Of a stretch of 64,000 nucleotides of DNA, positions 20,986 to 32,342 are shown piece after piece. The notes beneath the pieces were generated by a model. That model had not been told where the DNA came from and ran no database searches. It saw only the letters and a program-made list of their open reading frames with translations. The stretch lies in the NCBI GenBank assembly GCA_009760885.1, contig CM019707.1, forward strand, positions 33,340,645 through 33,404,644, written 5' to 3'. Numbering within the stretch: position 1 is the stretch's first letter; every line of letters starts with the position of its first letter. Both the position numbers and the translations under genes were made by a program. This DNA comes from Achatina immaculata. Its lineage: Eukaryota > Mollusca > Gastropoda > Stylommatophora > Achatinidae.

Positions 20986-21965
20986 TTCATTCATTTGCAT
21001 GTCCCTTGCGGAACTTTGCCTCCCAAACAGCACTCCTGTAGGCCTCTCGGTTGTGAGCAAGATGGCCTGCTGCTGTTGCATCCATTTGCAGATCGTCAAC
21101 GATGTCTTGCAGCCATCTTCGTCTTGGTCTTCCTCTTTTTCTTTTTCCCATTATGTATCCTTCCAATACGGTCTTCTCTAAATTATCATGACGCTTAATG
21201 TGTCCAAAATATTTCAGTTTTCTCTCTTTAATCCTCTTCACTAGCCAGCCTTCTTCAATATTAAGCTCTTGTAGTATAGATATATTTGTTCTTTTTTGTG
21301 TCCACGATATTTGGAGAACTCTTCTGTAGCATTTACATTCAAAGGCATTTATGTGTTTCTTAGCTGTTTTGTTAAGTGTCCAGGTCTCACAGGCATATGT
21401 TGCTATGGGAAAGATGCATGCCCTTAAAAATCTTATTTTTGTGGTTCTGTCTGCTCCTCTCCACAGATTCTTTATTTGTTTTACTTTCTGAAGAGCGATA
21501 GATGTCCTCCTTTTAATTTCCCTCATTGTATCTCCATTATTAGTTAGTAGCGATCCAAGATATTCAAAACTCTCCACTTCTTCCAGTTTTTCCTCATTGA
21601 TACATATTTCAGTTGCCTTGTTTGTTTTGTCAGTTGTCATCAATTTAGTTTTCTTTGCATTAAGATAGAGGTTCTGCTCTTCGCTGTTCTTGCGGACTGA
21701 CATAATTAGTTTTCCATTCCTTTTTATGTTGTGGACAGCAATACTGTGTCATCAGCATATCTAATCTCTGGTATTTCATAACCTCCAACTGTTATGGCAT
21801 CGTAATATTCTTTGTCTACATCTTCTCTAACATTCCTCATTATATTTTCAGTATACAAGTTAAATAAGTAGGGTGACAATATGCACCCCTGACGGACCCC
21901 TTGTTTTATGTCAAACCAACTTGTTGTTTCACCATTTATTCTTACTGCTGCTTGTTGGTCTAGAT
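20986..21965 (-). mobile_element. Nested second LINE, 5'-truncated, opposite strand, 12-bp target duplication
   Basis: aaggaggcgata at 20974-20985 and 21966-21977 delimits a 980-bp minus-strand insert. It encodes QGVRQGCILSPYLFNLYTEN (RT motif B), RYADDTVLLS (catalytic YADD), then after a frameshift near 21715 NAKKTKLMTT, YLGSLLTNNGDTMREIKRR, YACETWTLNKTAKKHI, CYRRVLQISW, KERKLKYFGHIKRHDNLEKT, GKRKRGRPRRRWLQDI and REAYRSAVWEAKFRKGHANE. It ends in a gaatgaa tail at the 20986 side. This is the longest copy of the family also seen at 4083-4329 and in both 5.3-kb blocks. It post-dates its host element. Confidence 0.93.
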
Positions 21966-21977
21966 AAGGAGGCGATA

Positions 21978-22987
21978 AAGAAGCTAAAATCAGACAGGGC
22001 ACCAGGTGAAGATGAAGTGACTGCTGAGATGTTGAACGCAGAAGAAACAGAAACACCAAAACAACTTTGCCAGATATTACAACAAATTTGGGATCTAGAA
22101 AAATAGCCCCAGAGGAGTGGAAAACTGGGGTTATAGTAAAACTACTAAAGAAGGGTGACCTCAGAGATTGCGGGAACTGGAGAGGCATTACCCTACTACC
22201 ACTCACCAGTAAAGTATTTTGCAGAATAATCATCAACAGAATTGTACCAACACTTCAGGAAAAACTTCGGAAAGAGCAGGCAGGATTTAGGAAAGGAAGA
22301 TCATGCATAGACCATATATTTGTACTTAGACAAATATTAGAACAGGCAAATGAGTGGCATAGCACAACATATGCATTATTCATAGATTTTGAGAAAGCCT
22401 TTGACAGTGTCAACAGAGATGCACTGTGGAAAATCCTAAGATGGCATGGCCTCCCCCATAAAATAGTGAATGTAATCAAAGCCCTATACGAGGGTTTTCA
22501 GTGCAAAGTTATCTGTGGAGAACATACCTCCAGCAGCTTTAGGGTACAAACAGGAGTGAAACAGGGATGTGTACTATCACCAACATTATTTATCTTGGCA
22601 CTAGACTGGTTAATGAAGGAGGCAACATCAGACAAACGCAGAGGATTACAATGGACCCTTGACACAGTGCTGGAGGACCTTGACTTTGCGGACGACATTT
22701 GTCTATTATCAAGCAGTCACAAAGATATGCAAGATAAAATAAACAAGCTAACTCAGAATGCAAACAACATAGGACTAAAGATCAACGTAGGAAAGACAAA
22801 GTTAATGAAGCAAAATGTGAACAACAGAAATGTACTCAGAGTAGATAACAAGTTAGTGGAGGAGGTCAACGAATTTGTATACCTTGGCAGCAGAGTAGTA
22901 GAAAATGGAGACAGCACAGAGGACATCAACAGCAGACTTACTAGAGCAAACCAGGCTTTTGCAATGCTACAGACTATATGGAAATAA
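21978..22987 (+). pseudogene. LINE reverse transcriptase domain (host element)
   Basis: After KKLKSDRAPG, one frame to ~22106 and the next from 22067 give APEEWKTGVIVKLLKKGD, NWRGITLLPLTSKVF, EQAGFRKGRSCIDHI, ALFIDFEKAFDSVNRDALW (motif A Asp), TGVKQGCVLSPTLFILALD (motif B), LEDLDFADDICLLSSSHKD (FADD, motif C with both Asp), GLKINVGKTKLM (motif D) and EFVYLGSRVVENGDSTEDI. Catalytic aspartates are intact. A frameshift near 22090 and a stop at 22985 break it. The 3' part from 22576 is duplicated at 24426. Confidence 0.93.
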
Positions 22988-23457
22988 AAAAACTAAGCAT
23001 AAATATGAAAATCAGGATATTTAAGAGTAATGTTCTAAGTGTACTACTCTATGGAAGTGAATGCTGGAAAATCACCAAAACCATAGAAAACAAGTTGAAT
23101 TCTTTCCAGACTAAATGTTTAAGAAGAATTAGAAAAATATTTTGGCCAAACACCATAAGAAATAACATCTTATTAGCAGAAATGCAGATGAAACCACTGA
23201 CAACAATTATTGAAGAAAGATGCTGGCGATGGTTGGGACATGTGCTCCGAATGACTGACAACTCACTACCAAAAATAGCACTAAGATGGACACCACAGGG
23301 GAGCAGAAGTAAGGGTAGACCAAAAAGGACATGGAGAAGAACAACAGAAAGGATGTTGAGCAATAGAGGGCTCACCTGGGCAAGAGCAGAAAAGAAGGCG
23401 AAGGACAGGCATTTGTGGAAAACCCTTGCGGAAGCCCCATGTGCCCTGAGCACTTAA
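22978..23457 (+). pseudogene. LINE C-terminal domain (host element)
   Basis: Follows the RT with a small overlap in another frame: NVLSVLLYGSECWKITKTI, KCLRRIRKIFWPNTIRNN, ERCWRWLGHVLRMTDNSL, GSRSKGRPKRTWRRTTERM and RAEKKAKDRHLWKTLAEAPC, ending ALST. This is the standard post-RT domain of this LINE type. An identical copy is at 24828-25307. Confidence 0.9.
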
Positions 23458-23486
23458 GGTTCAGAGAGAGAGAGATATTTATGTTC

Positions 23487-24048
23487 TTTTAACACCAAAC
23501 CATGCAATGAAGCGATAGGTGTATGTCTGAGTTCTACTAACACCAAAAAGTACAGTGAAGCCATCTATGTATGTTTGAGTTTTTCTAACACCAAACCATG
23601 CAGTGATGTCATCTATGTATGTCAGTGTTACTCTTCTCACACCAAACATGCACTGAAGTAATCTATGTATGCCTGTCATCATCTTCTCATACACAAGCAT
23701 GCAGTGAGATCATCTATGAATGACTGTCTTCTCCTTCTCTTACCAAACCATCAAGTGAGGTCATCTATGTATGCCTGTCTTCTTCTTCTCTCACCAAACC
23801 ATCCAGTGAGGTCATCTATGTATGCCTGTCTTCTTCTTCTCTCACCAAACCATCCAGTGAGGTCATCTATGTATGCCTGTCTTTTTCTTCTTCTCTCACC
23901 AAACCATCTAGTGAGGTCATCTATGTATGCCTGTCTTCTTCTTCTCTCACCAAACCATCTAGTGAGGTCATCTATGTATGCCTGTCTTCTTCTTCTCTCA
24001 CCAAACCATCTAGTGAGGTCATCTATGTATGCCTGTCTTCTTCTTCTG
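23487..24048. repeat. 51-bp megasatellite, segment 3
   Basis: About eleven monomers, the last six very homogeneous (aaaccatcnagtgaggtcat variants). Duplicated at 25335-25896. Confidence 0.95.
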
Positions 24049-24250
24049 CTGCAGCATTTCCGCTGCCTCTGCGTTGTGGTCGGATGTGTTTATTTTAGCT
24101 CCCACATCTGGATTTTTACCAGTGTCATTTTATAAGACTGTGACGTGAAATGGATATCATTGGATTTCACTTGTGTTTGTGCTTGTGGTTAAATATGTGA
24201 AATTTTAAAAAATACATGTAGTTTGTTAAATATTTATCAAAATGTTAGAA
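24049..24250. other. Unique-sequence spacer within the array
   Basis: ~200 bp unlike the monomer (begins gctgcagcatttccgctgcc), unrecognised. It occurs twice only because it lies within the 1.85-kb tandem duplication (second copy 25897-26098). Confidence 0.7.
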
Positions 24251-24425
24251 TAGTCACATCAAACCATGCATTGAAGTCATCTATGTATGCCTGTGTTCTT
24301 CTTCTCACATTAAACCATGCAATGAAGATATCTATGCATGCCTGTGTTCTTTTTCTCACTCCAAAATATACATTTAAGCTATCTATTTATGTTTGTGTTC
24401 TTCTCACACCAAATCATACAGTGGC
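24251..24425. repeat. 51-bp megasatellite, segment 4
   Basis: About three and a half monomers, ending at the duplication junction where a monomer is fused at atcac to LINE RT sequence. Confidence 0.9.
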
Positions 24426-25307
24426 ATCACCAACATTATTTATCTTGGCACTAGACTGGTTAATGAAGGAGGCAACATCAGACAAACGCAGAGGATTACA
24501 ATGGACCCTTGACACAGTGCTGGAGGACCTTGACTTTGCGGACGACATTTGTCTATTATCAAGCAGTCACAAAGATATGCAAGATAAAATAAACAAGCTA
24601 ACTCAGAATGCAAACAACATAGGACTAAAGATCAACGTAGGAAAGACAAAGTTAATGAAGCAAAATGTGAACAACAGAAATGTACTCAGAGTAGATAACA
24701 AGTTAGTGGAGGAGGTCAACGAATTTGTATACCTTGGCAGCAGAGTAGTAGAAAATGGAGACAGCACAGAGGACATCAACAGCAGACTTACTAGAGCAAA
24801 CCAGGCTTTTGCAATGCTGCAGACTATATGGAAATAAAAAAACTAAGCATAAATATGAAAATCAGGATATTTAAGAGTAATGTTCTAAGTGTACTACTCT
24901 ATGGAAGTGAATGCTGGAAAATCACCAAAACCATAGAAAACAAGTTGAATTCTTTCCAGACTAAATGTTTAAGAAGAATTAGAAAAATATTTTGGCCAAA
25001 CACCATAAGAAATAACATCTTATTAGCAGAAATGCAGATGAAACCACTGACAACAATTATTGAAGAAAGATGCTGGCGATGGTTGGGACATGTGCTCCGA
25101 ATGACTGACAACTCACTACCAAAAATAGCACTAAGATGGACACCACAGGGGAGCAGAAGTAAGGGTAGACCAAAAAGGACATGGAGAAGAACAACAGAAA
25201 GGATGTTGAGCAATAGAGGGCTCACCTGGGCAAGAGCAGAAAAGAAGGCGAAGGACAGGCATTTGTGGAAAACCCTTGCGGAAGCCCCATGTGCCCTGAG
25301 CACTTAA
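24426..25307 (+). pseudogene. Duplicated LINE RT tail and C-terminal domain
   Basis: Begins within motif B (SPTLFILALDWLM), keeps LEDLDFADDICLLSSSHKD and the whole C-terminal domain. Upstream, the frame is open into 51-bp monomers, which creates a meaningless satellite-RT fusion frame starting around 24223. No endonuclease and no RT fingers, so it is dead. Confidence 0.93.
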
Positions 25308-26273
25308 GGTTCAGAGAGAGAGATATTTATGTTCTTTTAACACCAAACCATGCAATGAAGCGATAGGTGTATGTCTGAGTTCTACTAACACCAAAAAGTA
25401 CAGTGAAGCCATCTATGTATGTTTGAGTTTTTCTAACACCAAACCATGCAGTGATGTCATCTATGTATGTCAGTGTTACTCTTCTCACACCAAACATGCA
25501 CTGAAGTAATCTATGTATGCCTGTCATCATCTTCTCATACACAAGCATGCAGTGAGATCATCTATGAATGACTGTCTTCTCCTTCTCTCACCAAACCATC
25601 AAGTGAGGTCATCTATGTATGCCTGTCTTCTTCTTCTCTCACCAAACCATCCAGTGAGGTCATCTATGTATGCCTGTCTTCTTCTTCTCTCACCAAACCA
25701 TCCAGTGAGGTCATCTATGTATGCCTGTCTTTTTCTTCTTCTCTCACCAAACCATCTAGTGAGGTCATCTATGTATGCCTGTCTTCTTCTTCTCTCACCA
25801 AACCATCTAGTGAGGTCATCTATGTATGCCTGTTTTGTTCTTCTCTCACCAAACCATCTAGTGAGGTCATCTATGTATGCCTGTCTTCTTCTTCTGCTGC
25901 AGCATTTCCGCTGCCTCTGCGTTGTGGTCGGATGTGTTTATTTTAGCTCCCACATCTGGATTTTTACCAGTGTCATTTTATAAGACTGTGACGTGAAATG
26001 GATATCATTGGATTTCACTTGTGTTTGTGCTTGTGGTTAAATATGTGAAATTTTAAAAAATACATGTAGTTTGTTAAATATTTATCAAAATGTTAGAATA
26101 GTCACATCAAACCATGCATTGAAGTCATCTATGTATGCCTGTGTTCTTCTTCTCACATTAAACCATGCAATGAAGATATCTATGCATGCCTGTGTTCTTT
26201 TTCTCACTCCAAAATATACATTTAAGCTATCTATTTATGTTTGTGTTCTTCTCACACCAAATCATACAGTGGC
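24426..26273 (+). repeat. Second copy of a 1.85-kb tandem duplication (first copy 22576-24425)
   Basis: Offset is 1850 bp, changing to 1848 after the GA run. The unit holds the 3' part of the LINE RT, the LINE C-terminal domain, 51-bp segment 3, the spacer and segment 4. Copies differ at only a few bases (for example ctacagac/ctgcagac, and gcctgtcttcttcttct versus gcctgttttgttcttct). The breakpoint joins RT sequence to a monomer with shared atca/atcac, so a short microhomology is likely. Confidence 0.95.
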
Positions 26274-27668
26274 ATCATCTATGTATGTTTCTTTTCTTCT
26301 TCTCACACCAAACCATGCAGGGATGCCATCTATGTATACCTGGCATCTTTTCACACCAAAACATACAGTAAAGTAATCTATATATGCCTGTATTCTTCTT
26401 CTCCCACTACACCGTGTGGTGAAGCTATCTATGAATGCCTTTCTTCTTCTTCTCAGACCACACGATGCAGTGAGTTCATCCATGCCTGTGTTCTTCTTCT
26501 CACATCAAACCATGCACTGAAGCCATCTATCTATGTCTGTGTTCTTTTTCCCAAATTAAACCATTTATTGAAGTCATCTATGTGCCTGTATTCCTCTTCT
26601 CAGACAAAACCATGCAGTGAAGTCATCTATGTATGACTGTGTTTTTCTTCTCGCATCAAACCATACATTGAAACCATCTATGAATGCCAGTCTTTTTCTT
26701 CTCACAACACATCATGCTGTGATGTCAACTGTATATGTCTGTGTTCTTCTTCTCACATAAAACCATGCAGTGACGCCATCTATGCATGCCTGTGTTCTTC
26801 TACTCACACCAAACCATCCAGTGAAGCCAACTATAAAAAGTCAAAATTCTTCTTCTCACACCACACCATACAGTGAAGTCATCTATGTATGCCTGTGTTC
26901 TTCTTTTCTCACCACACCATGCAGTGAAGTCATCTATGTATGCTTGTGTTATTCTTCTCTCACCACACCATACAGTGAAGTCATCTATGTATGCCTGTGT
27001 TCTTCTTTTCTCACCACACCATGCAGTGAAGTCATCTATGTATGCCTGTGTTATTCTTCTCTCACCACACCATGCATTGAAGTCATCTATGTATGCCTGA
27101 GTTCTTATTCTCTCACCACACCATGTAGTGAAGTCATCTATGTATGCCTGTGGTCTTCTCTCACCACACCATGCAGTGAAGTCATCTATATATGTCTATG
27201 TTCTTCTTCTCACACCCAACCATGGAGTGAGTCATAGATGTATGCCTGTGTTATTCTCACATCAAACAATGCAGTGAAGTCATCTTTGTAATTCTTCTTC
27301 TCATATCAAACCATGCAGTGAAGTCATCTATATAGGTCTATGTTCTTCTTCTCATACCAAACTATGCAGTGAAGTTATCTTTGTAAGTCTATGTTCTTCT
27401 TCTCTCACCAAACCATGCAGTGAGGTCATCTATGTTTCCTTGTCTTTATCTTCTCACACACACCCATGTAGTGAGTCATAGATGTATGCCTGTGTTATTC
27501 TCATACCAAACTATGCAGTGAAGTCATCTTTGTACACCTGTCTTCTTGTCACACAAAACCTGGCAGTTAAGTCATCTATGTATGACTGTGTTCTTCTTCT
27601 CACATCGAACCATTGAGTTAAGTCATCTATGTATGCCTGTCTTCGTCTTCTCATGTCAAACATGCAGT
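25335..27668. repeat. 51-bp megasatellite, segment 5 (with 202-bp spacer at 25897-26098)
   Basis: Array from the duplicated segment continuing beyond 26273 with new monomers. 26860-27220 holds a homogeneous run with ccacaccatgcagtgaag in place of ccaaaccatgcagtgagg, a local subfamily. Confidence 0.93.
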
Positions 27669-28400
27669 GAGGTCTAAAGCAGGATACTCCAGTGCAAATT
27701 CTTGTGTGATTCTTCTGTGTAAAGTGTAGAATGTAAACTTGTTGCTGATCTCTCTGTAAATTTCAACTATTGTTAACTGGAATAATGTTATTTTTGTTTA
27801 CGATAAGTGTTGACTTTATCTATTACTGTTAATATTTTATCTCATTTAATCTACGACTGTTCTACATGGTTTTGCATCTGTTTTGTTATTCTCTTCACAG
27901 ATTTACTTGCTCCCAGGTTCATTCTCTCTCATTGGAAATAATAATACAGAAGCAGCAACTTTACAGTTGAAATGACTTTAATGATGCACGGGGTGATGAT
28001 GAGTTGATGAGCGATATGAGAGAATGACAAAGGCATCAACAAAATCCATAGACAAAAGACTGGACATCTCCACGATATAATATATATTCCTGGCAGACTA
28101 CTGTCACCATCAGAACAACCTAATATACTCTATTCTACATCTATTTCACTAAACAACAACATTTCTAACAGACCTAATCTACGTCTATCTCAGACGATAC
28201 ACAAAACATAACTGTCCCTCAGTCATATGATTTCTCTCTAATCTGACCTTTTTCCTGTCATACCTTAACCGTGACTCTTGTGCAACATGAGACAAAGCAG
28301 ATGGACTCTATTAACAAACAGCTGATTACTTTAGAAGATAACTCAATTTATATTAATTTTTACAATTGAGTTATCTATCTTACATCCAACCATTCAATAT
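27669..28400. other. Unidentified spacer S, copy 1
   Basis: Non-satellite AT-rich DNA. From about 27800 it is closely matched at 52530-53145 (gactttatctatta.tgtta, tgacggg-like gatgcacgggg, cagacgatacacaaaacata). No open frame, tRNA or terminal repeat recognised. Copy 1 has an extra ~130 bp on its left (27669-27800). Confidence 0.75.
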
Positions 28401-29759
28401 ACTGCTATGGATGATATATGTATGCCTGTGTTCATCCTAAATCAAATGATGCAGTGAAAATATCTACGTGTGTCTCTGTTCTTCTTCTCACACCAAAGCA
28501 TGCAATCAGGTCATCTATGTATGCCTGTGTTCTTCTTATCACACCAGATCATCAGTGAGGTCATCTATTTAAGCATGTGATCTTACTTTCATGCCAAACG
28601 ATACAGTGAAGCCATTTATTGAATGTCTTTCTTCTTCTTCTCACACCACATAATACACTGAACCATATATCTATGGCTGTATTCTTCTTCTCACACAGAA
28701 TCATGCAGTGAAATCATCTATGTAAGTCTATGTCTATAAAGCCATCTGTGTATACCTGTCTTCTTCTCACACCACATCATGCAGTGAAGCTATCTATGTA
28801 TGCCTGTCTTTTTCTCACACCAAGCCATGGAGTGAAGCCATTAATCTATGTCTGTTTTCTTCTTCTCATACCAAACCATACAGTGAGGTCATCTATGTAT
28901 GTCTGCCTTCTTTTACTCACATCAAACCATGCAAGGAGGTCTTGTATGTTTGTTTGTGTTTTTTTTTTCTCACACAAAACCATGCATTGAAGTCATCTAT
29001 GTATGCATGTGTACTTCTTCCCACACCAAAACATACAGTGAAGCCATCTATATATGGCTCTATTCTTCTTCTCACACCAAACCATGCAGTGAGGTCATCT
29101 ATGTATTAATGTCTTCTTATTCTCACACCAAACCAGTTAGTGAAGCAATCAATGTATGCCTGGTTTCTTTTTCTCACACTAAACCATGCAGGGAGGTCAT
29201 TTGAGTTTACCTATTTCTTCTCATACCAAACCATACAATGAAGCAAACAATGTATGCCTGGTTTATTTTTCTCACATAAAACCATGCAATGAGGTCATCT
29301 ATGTATGCTTGTCTTCTTATTCCCACACCAGACTATGCAATGAAGCAATCAATCTATGTCTGGTTTCTTTTTATCACACCAAACCATGCAGTGAGGTCAT
29401 CTATGTATGCCTGTTTTATTCTTTTCATACCAAACCATGCAGTGAATTCATTTGTGTATGTCTATGTTCCTCTCACAACAAACAATTTAGTTAAGTCATC
29501 TTTGTATACCTGTCTGCTTCTTCTCAGATCAAACCATGAAGCTCTTCCTGCCTTCTTCTTCTCAGACAGAGCCATGCAGTGAGGCTATCAATGTATCTCT
29601 GTCTTCTTCATCTAACACTAAATCACACAGTGAAGCCATCTATATATGCCTGTCTTCTTCATCTAACACCAAACAATGCAGTGAAGCCATCTACATATGA
29701 ATGTCTTCTTTATCTAACACCAAATCATGCAGTGAAGCCATCTATATATGCCTGTCTTC
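28401..29759. repeat. 51-bp megasatellite, segment 6
   Basis: About 26 rather diverged monomers. The last four share the variant cttcatctaacaccaaa and form the target of the Penelope-like insertion. Confidence 0.93.
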
Positions 29760-29773
29760 TTCATCTAACACCA

Positions 29774-30841
29774 TAAGGTAGACAGAGATGTATGGTGCAG
29801 TTTTACACAGTGAGGGAGGGAGTGAGTAGGGTGAGAAAAAAATGAATAGAAAGTATGAGAATGTATAAATGAAAAACATACAACATCCCATATTTCGGCG
29901 TGAGCCTTATTCGAGGATACATACACAACGAAGCACAAACATGAAGAACTTATCTGAATGTGTCTTGCTCCAAGTACGAAACAGAAATGTGTGTGGTAGA
30001 AGGGAGAGGGAAAGACCACGTTGCCTCCAAACAAAAGATGCCTGATAGAGTCAATCATAAAGAAGAGGTGGAGAGAGAGGAGGAGAACAAGTGGGAGAAA
30101 GGGGTGGGGGAAGGCAATAGAAACATGATAGCCACTAGAGGTGTCGCGGGGGGGGGGGAGAGGGAGAGAGGGGAGGGAAAAGGGGACACGGAGAGATAAT
30201 GAATGAAGAACATAAACACCTGCAGGGAGAAAATGTGAAACTGGTGAATAGGACAAGACCAATATGTTGGCAGAGAAGAAAATAGATTGGTGGTAGGGAG
30301 GGGTGGCATAGAGAAAGAAAGTAGAGTTTAAAAAAGGCCAGTGGAAAAATTAAGAAGTTACAGAAAGCTGAAGACATTGTTAATTCCAGCTGGGTGGAGA
30401 CAGCCAGTCTGGAAAATAAGGCGCTGTTCTAGGACCCTCCGAGATCGTACATCAGCAGAACAAGAGCGGATCGCACTAACAGAAATGTCCTGTTTGCCCC
30501 TGTGGTTTCCAAGGCAAAAATGTTTCGCCACAGGTGTCCAGGCCCTCTTGGAAATATCACTGAGATGCTGGCGAAATCGATCTCCTAACCGTAAGCCAGT
30601 CTCACCTATGTACTTCAAACCGCAACGTTTGCACATGATAATATAAATGACATTTCGTGAAGTACAGGTGAAACCCTCCTGAACTGATAACGTGGACTTA
30701 AGGAAGGAGATCTGGCTAGCCTTGAGAACAAACGGACAAGTGTTACATCTACAGCGTCCGCAACGTCTGGTACCATAAAAAGTGTCATCTGTCTTAAGAT
30801 GACTACGAATTAAAAGGTCCCTGAAGTTCTTGTCCCGTCTG
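29774..30841 (-). mobile_element. Penelope-like element remnant, left arm of a head-to-head pair
   Basis: The minus strand encodes RRDKNFRDLLIRSHLKTDD, GTRRCGRCRCNTC (Cys linker), FTCTSRNVIYIIMCKRCG, KYIGETGLRLGDRFRQHL and VRSRRVLEQRLIFQTG, then a 3' UTR to 29774. RT thumb-end/linker plus a GIY-YIG nuclease with VIY, YIG, the Arg of RFRQH and the Glu of LEQRL is diagnostic of Penelope-like elements, which nick DNA with this domain. It is truncated just before the linker, so no RT core remains. It is the inverted partner of 31239-32308. The outer flank carries ttcatctaacacca at 29760-29773, repeated at 32343-32356. Confidence 0.9.
29892..29913 (-). ncRNA. Possible decayed hammerhead-ribozyme-like core in Penelope 3' UTR
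   Basis: The minus strand reads TCGAATAA, then GGC-TCAC-GCC, a 3-bp hairpin, then GAAA. This has the order of a hammerhead core (CUGAUGA, stem II, GAAA). Penelope-like elements are known to carry hammerhead motifs in their terminal regions. The CUGAUGA box is not intact, so activity is unlikely here. The right-arm counterpart is at 32166-32187 on the plus strand and is further mutated. Confidence 0.35.
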
Positions 30842-30844
30842 CTA

Positions 30845-32342
30845 CACATCTTCACATCCGCGACAGCTGCTTAGGGAAACCATCCTTTTATCTACTCCCT
30901 AAGATTCACAAACCAGGCAACCCAGGAAGGCCCATAGTGTCTGCTTGTTCCTGCCTTACAGAACAAATCTCTGACTTTCTTAACAGCATCTTTCAACCTC
31001 TGGTCACTAGTCTGCCCACTTATCATAAGGACACCAATCATGCTCTCATTACTTTTGAGACCCTTACACTCCTACCTGGTCACACCTACCGTATCTTCAC
31101 AATTGATGTGAAACTAGTACTCACGTACCACCCTCATAGCTTGGCAGTTAAAAACATACTGTTTCGCCATCTCCGTCTCCTCCAGACCGAGCCTGAGACA
31201 CGTGAACTTTTTGGGGAACCCCCATTGGTGGCCTACAGACGGGACAAGAACTTCAGGGACCTTTTAATTCGTAGTCATCTTAAGACAGATGACACTTTTT
31301 ATGGTACCAGACGTTGCGGACGCTGTAGATGTAACACTTGTCTGTTTGTTCTCGAGGCTAGCCAGATCTCCATCCCTAAGTCCAGGTTATCAGTTCATGA
31401 GGGTTTCACCTGTACTTCACGAAATGTCATTTATATTATCATGTGCAAACGTTGCGGTTTGAAGTACATAGGGGAAACTGGCTTACGATTAGGAGATCGA
31501 TTTCGCCAGCATCTCAATGATATTTCCAAGAGGGCCTGGACACCTCTGGCGAAACATTTTTGCCTTGGTAACCACAGGGGCAAACAGGACATTTCTGTTA
31601 GTGCGATCCGCTCTTGTTCTGCTGATGTACGATCTCGGAGGGTCCTAGAACAGCGCCTTATTTTCCAGACTGGCTGTCTCCACCCAGCTGGAATTAACAA
31701 TGTCTTCAGCTTTCTGTAACTTCTTAATTTTTCCACTGGCATTTTTTTAAACTCTATTTTCTTTCTCTATGCTACCCTTCCCTACCACCAATCTATTTTC
31801 TTCTCTGCCAACATATTGGTCTTGTCCTATTCACCAGTTTCACAGTTTCTCCCTGCAGGTGTTTATATTCTTCATTCATTATCTCTCCGTGTCCCCTTTT
31901 CCCTCCCCTCTCTCCCTCCCCCCCCCCCCCCGCGACACCTCTAGCGGCTATCATGTTTCTATTGCCTTTCCCCAACCCCTTTCTCCCACTTGTTCTCCTC
32001 CTCTCTCTCCACCTCTTCTTTATGATTGGCTCTATCGGGTATCTTTTGTTTGGAGGCAGCGTGGTCTTTCCCTCTCCCTTCTACCACACACATTTCTGTT
32101 TCGTACTTGGAGCAAGACACATTCAGATAAGTTCTTCATGTTTGTGCTTCGTTGTGTATGTATCCTCGAATATGGCTCATGCTGAAATATGGGATGTTGT
32201 ATGTTTTTCATTTATACATTCTCATACTTTCTATTCATTTTTTTCTCATCCTACTGACTCCCTCCATCACTGTGTAAAGCTGCACCATACATCTCTGTCT
32301 ACCTTATTTATTTAAACTAGTTTTACTGCAGTCGCCATCCCT
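30845..32342 (+). mobile_element. Penelope-like element remnant, right arm, RT internally deleted
   Basis: A plus-strand frame is open from about 30862 to 31719. It starts FYLLPKIHKPGNPGRPIVS (Penelope RT signature), then TEQISDFLNSIFQPLV, THALITFET-like DTNHALITFETLTLLP and YRIFTIDVK (start of palm motif A). It then jumps directly to LVLTYHPHSLAVKNILFRHL (RT thumb), losing the catalytic palm including the second aspartate pair. The linker and GIY-YIG nuclease follow (GTRRCGRCRCNTC, VIYIIMCKRCG, KYIGETGLRLGDRFRQHL, LEQRLIFQTG), then ~600 bp of C/T-rich 3' UTR. The frame is unbroken despite the deletion, but the element cannot reverse transcribe. 31239-32308 mirrors 29774-30841. Confidence 0.92.

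Larger units (their letters stand above)
19376..23474 (+). mobile_element. Non-LTR retrotransposon (I/Nimb-like endonuclease-RT type) inserted in a 51-bp monomer
   Basis: The 12-bp direct repeat atatttatgttc at 19364-19375 and 23475-23486 brackets the element. Joining the flanks restores a 51-bp monomer, so boundaries are firm. Order of parts: ~30-bp leader, apurinic-type endonuclease (to ~20530), linker, RT (split by the nested insertion at 20986-21965), a C-terminal domain, then a short tail of GA repeats. Without the insert the element is about 3.1 kb, near full length for a single-ORF element of this type. Several stops and frameshifts make it inactive. The clade name (I/Nimb versus RTE) is tentative; the endonuclease plus RT plus RGRPKRTW...RAEKKAKDRHLW tail is certain. 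Confidence 0.9.

Noticed and set aside
24223..24837. Fusion protein of satellite peptides and reverse transcriptase
   Set aside because: Frame created by the 1.85-kb tandem duplication breakpoint; no endonuclease or RT fingers.
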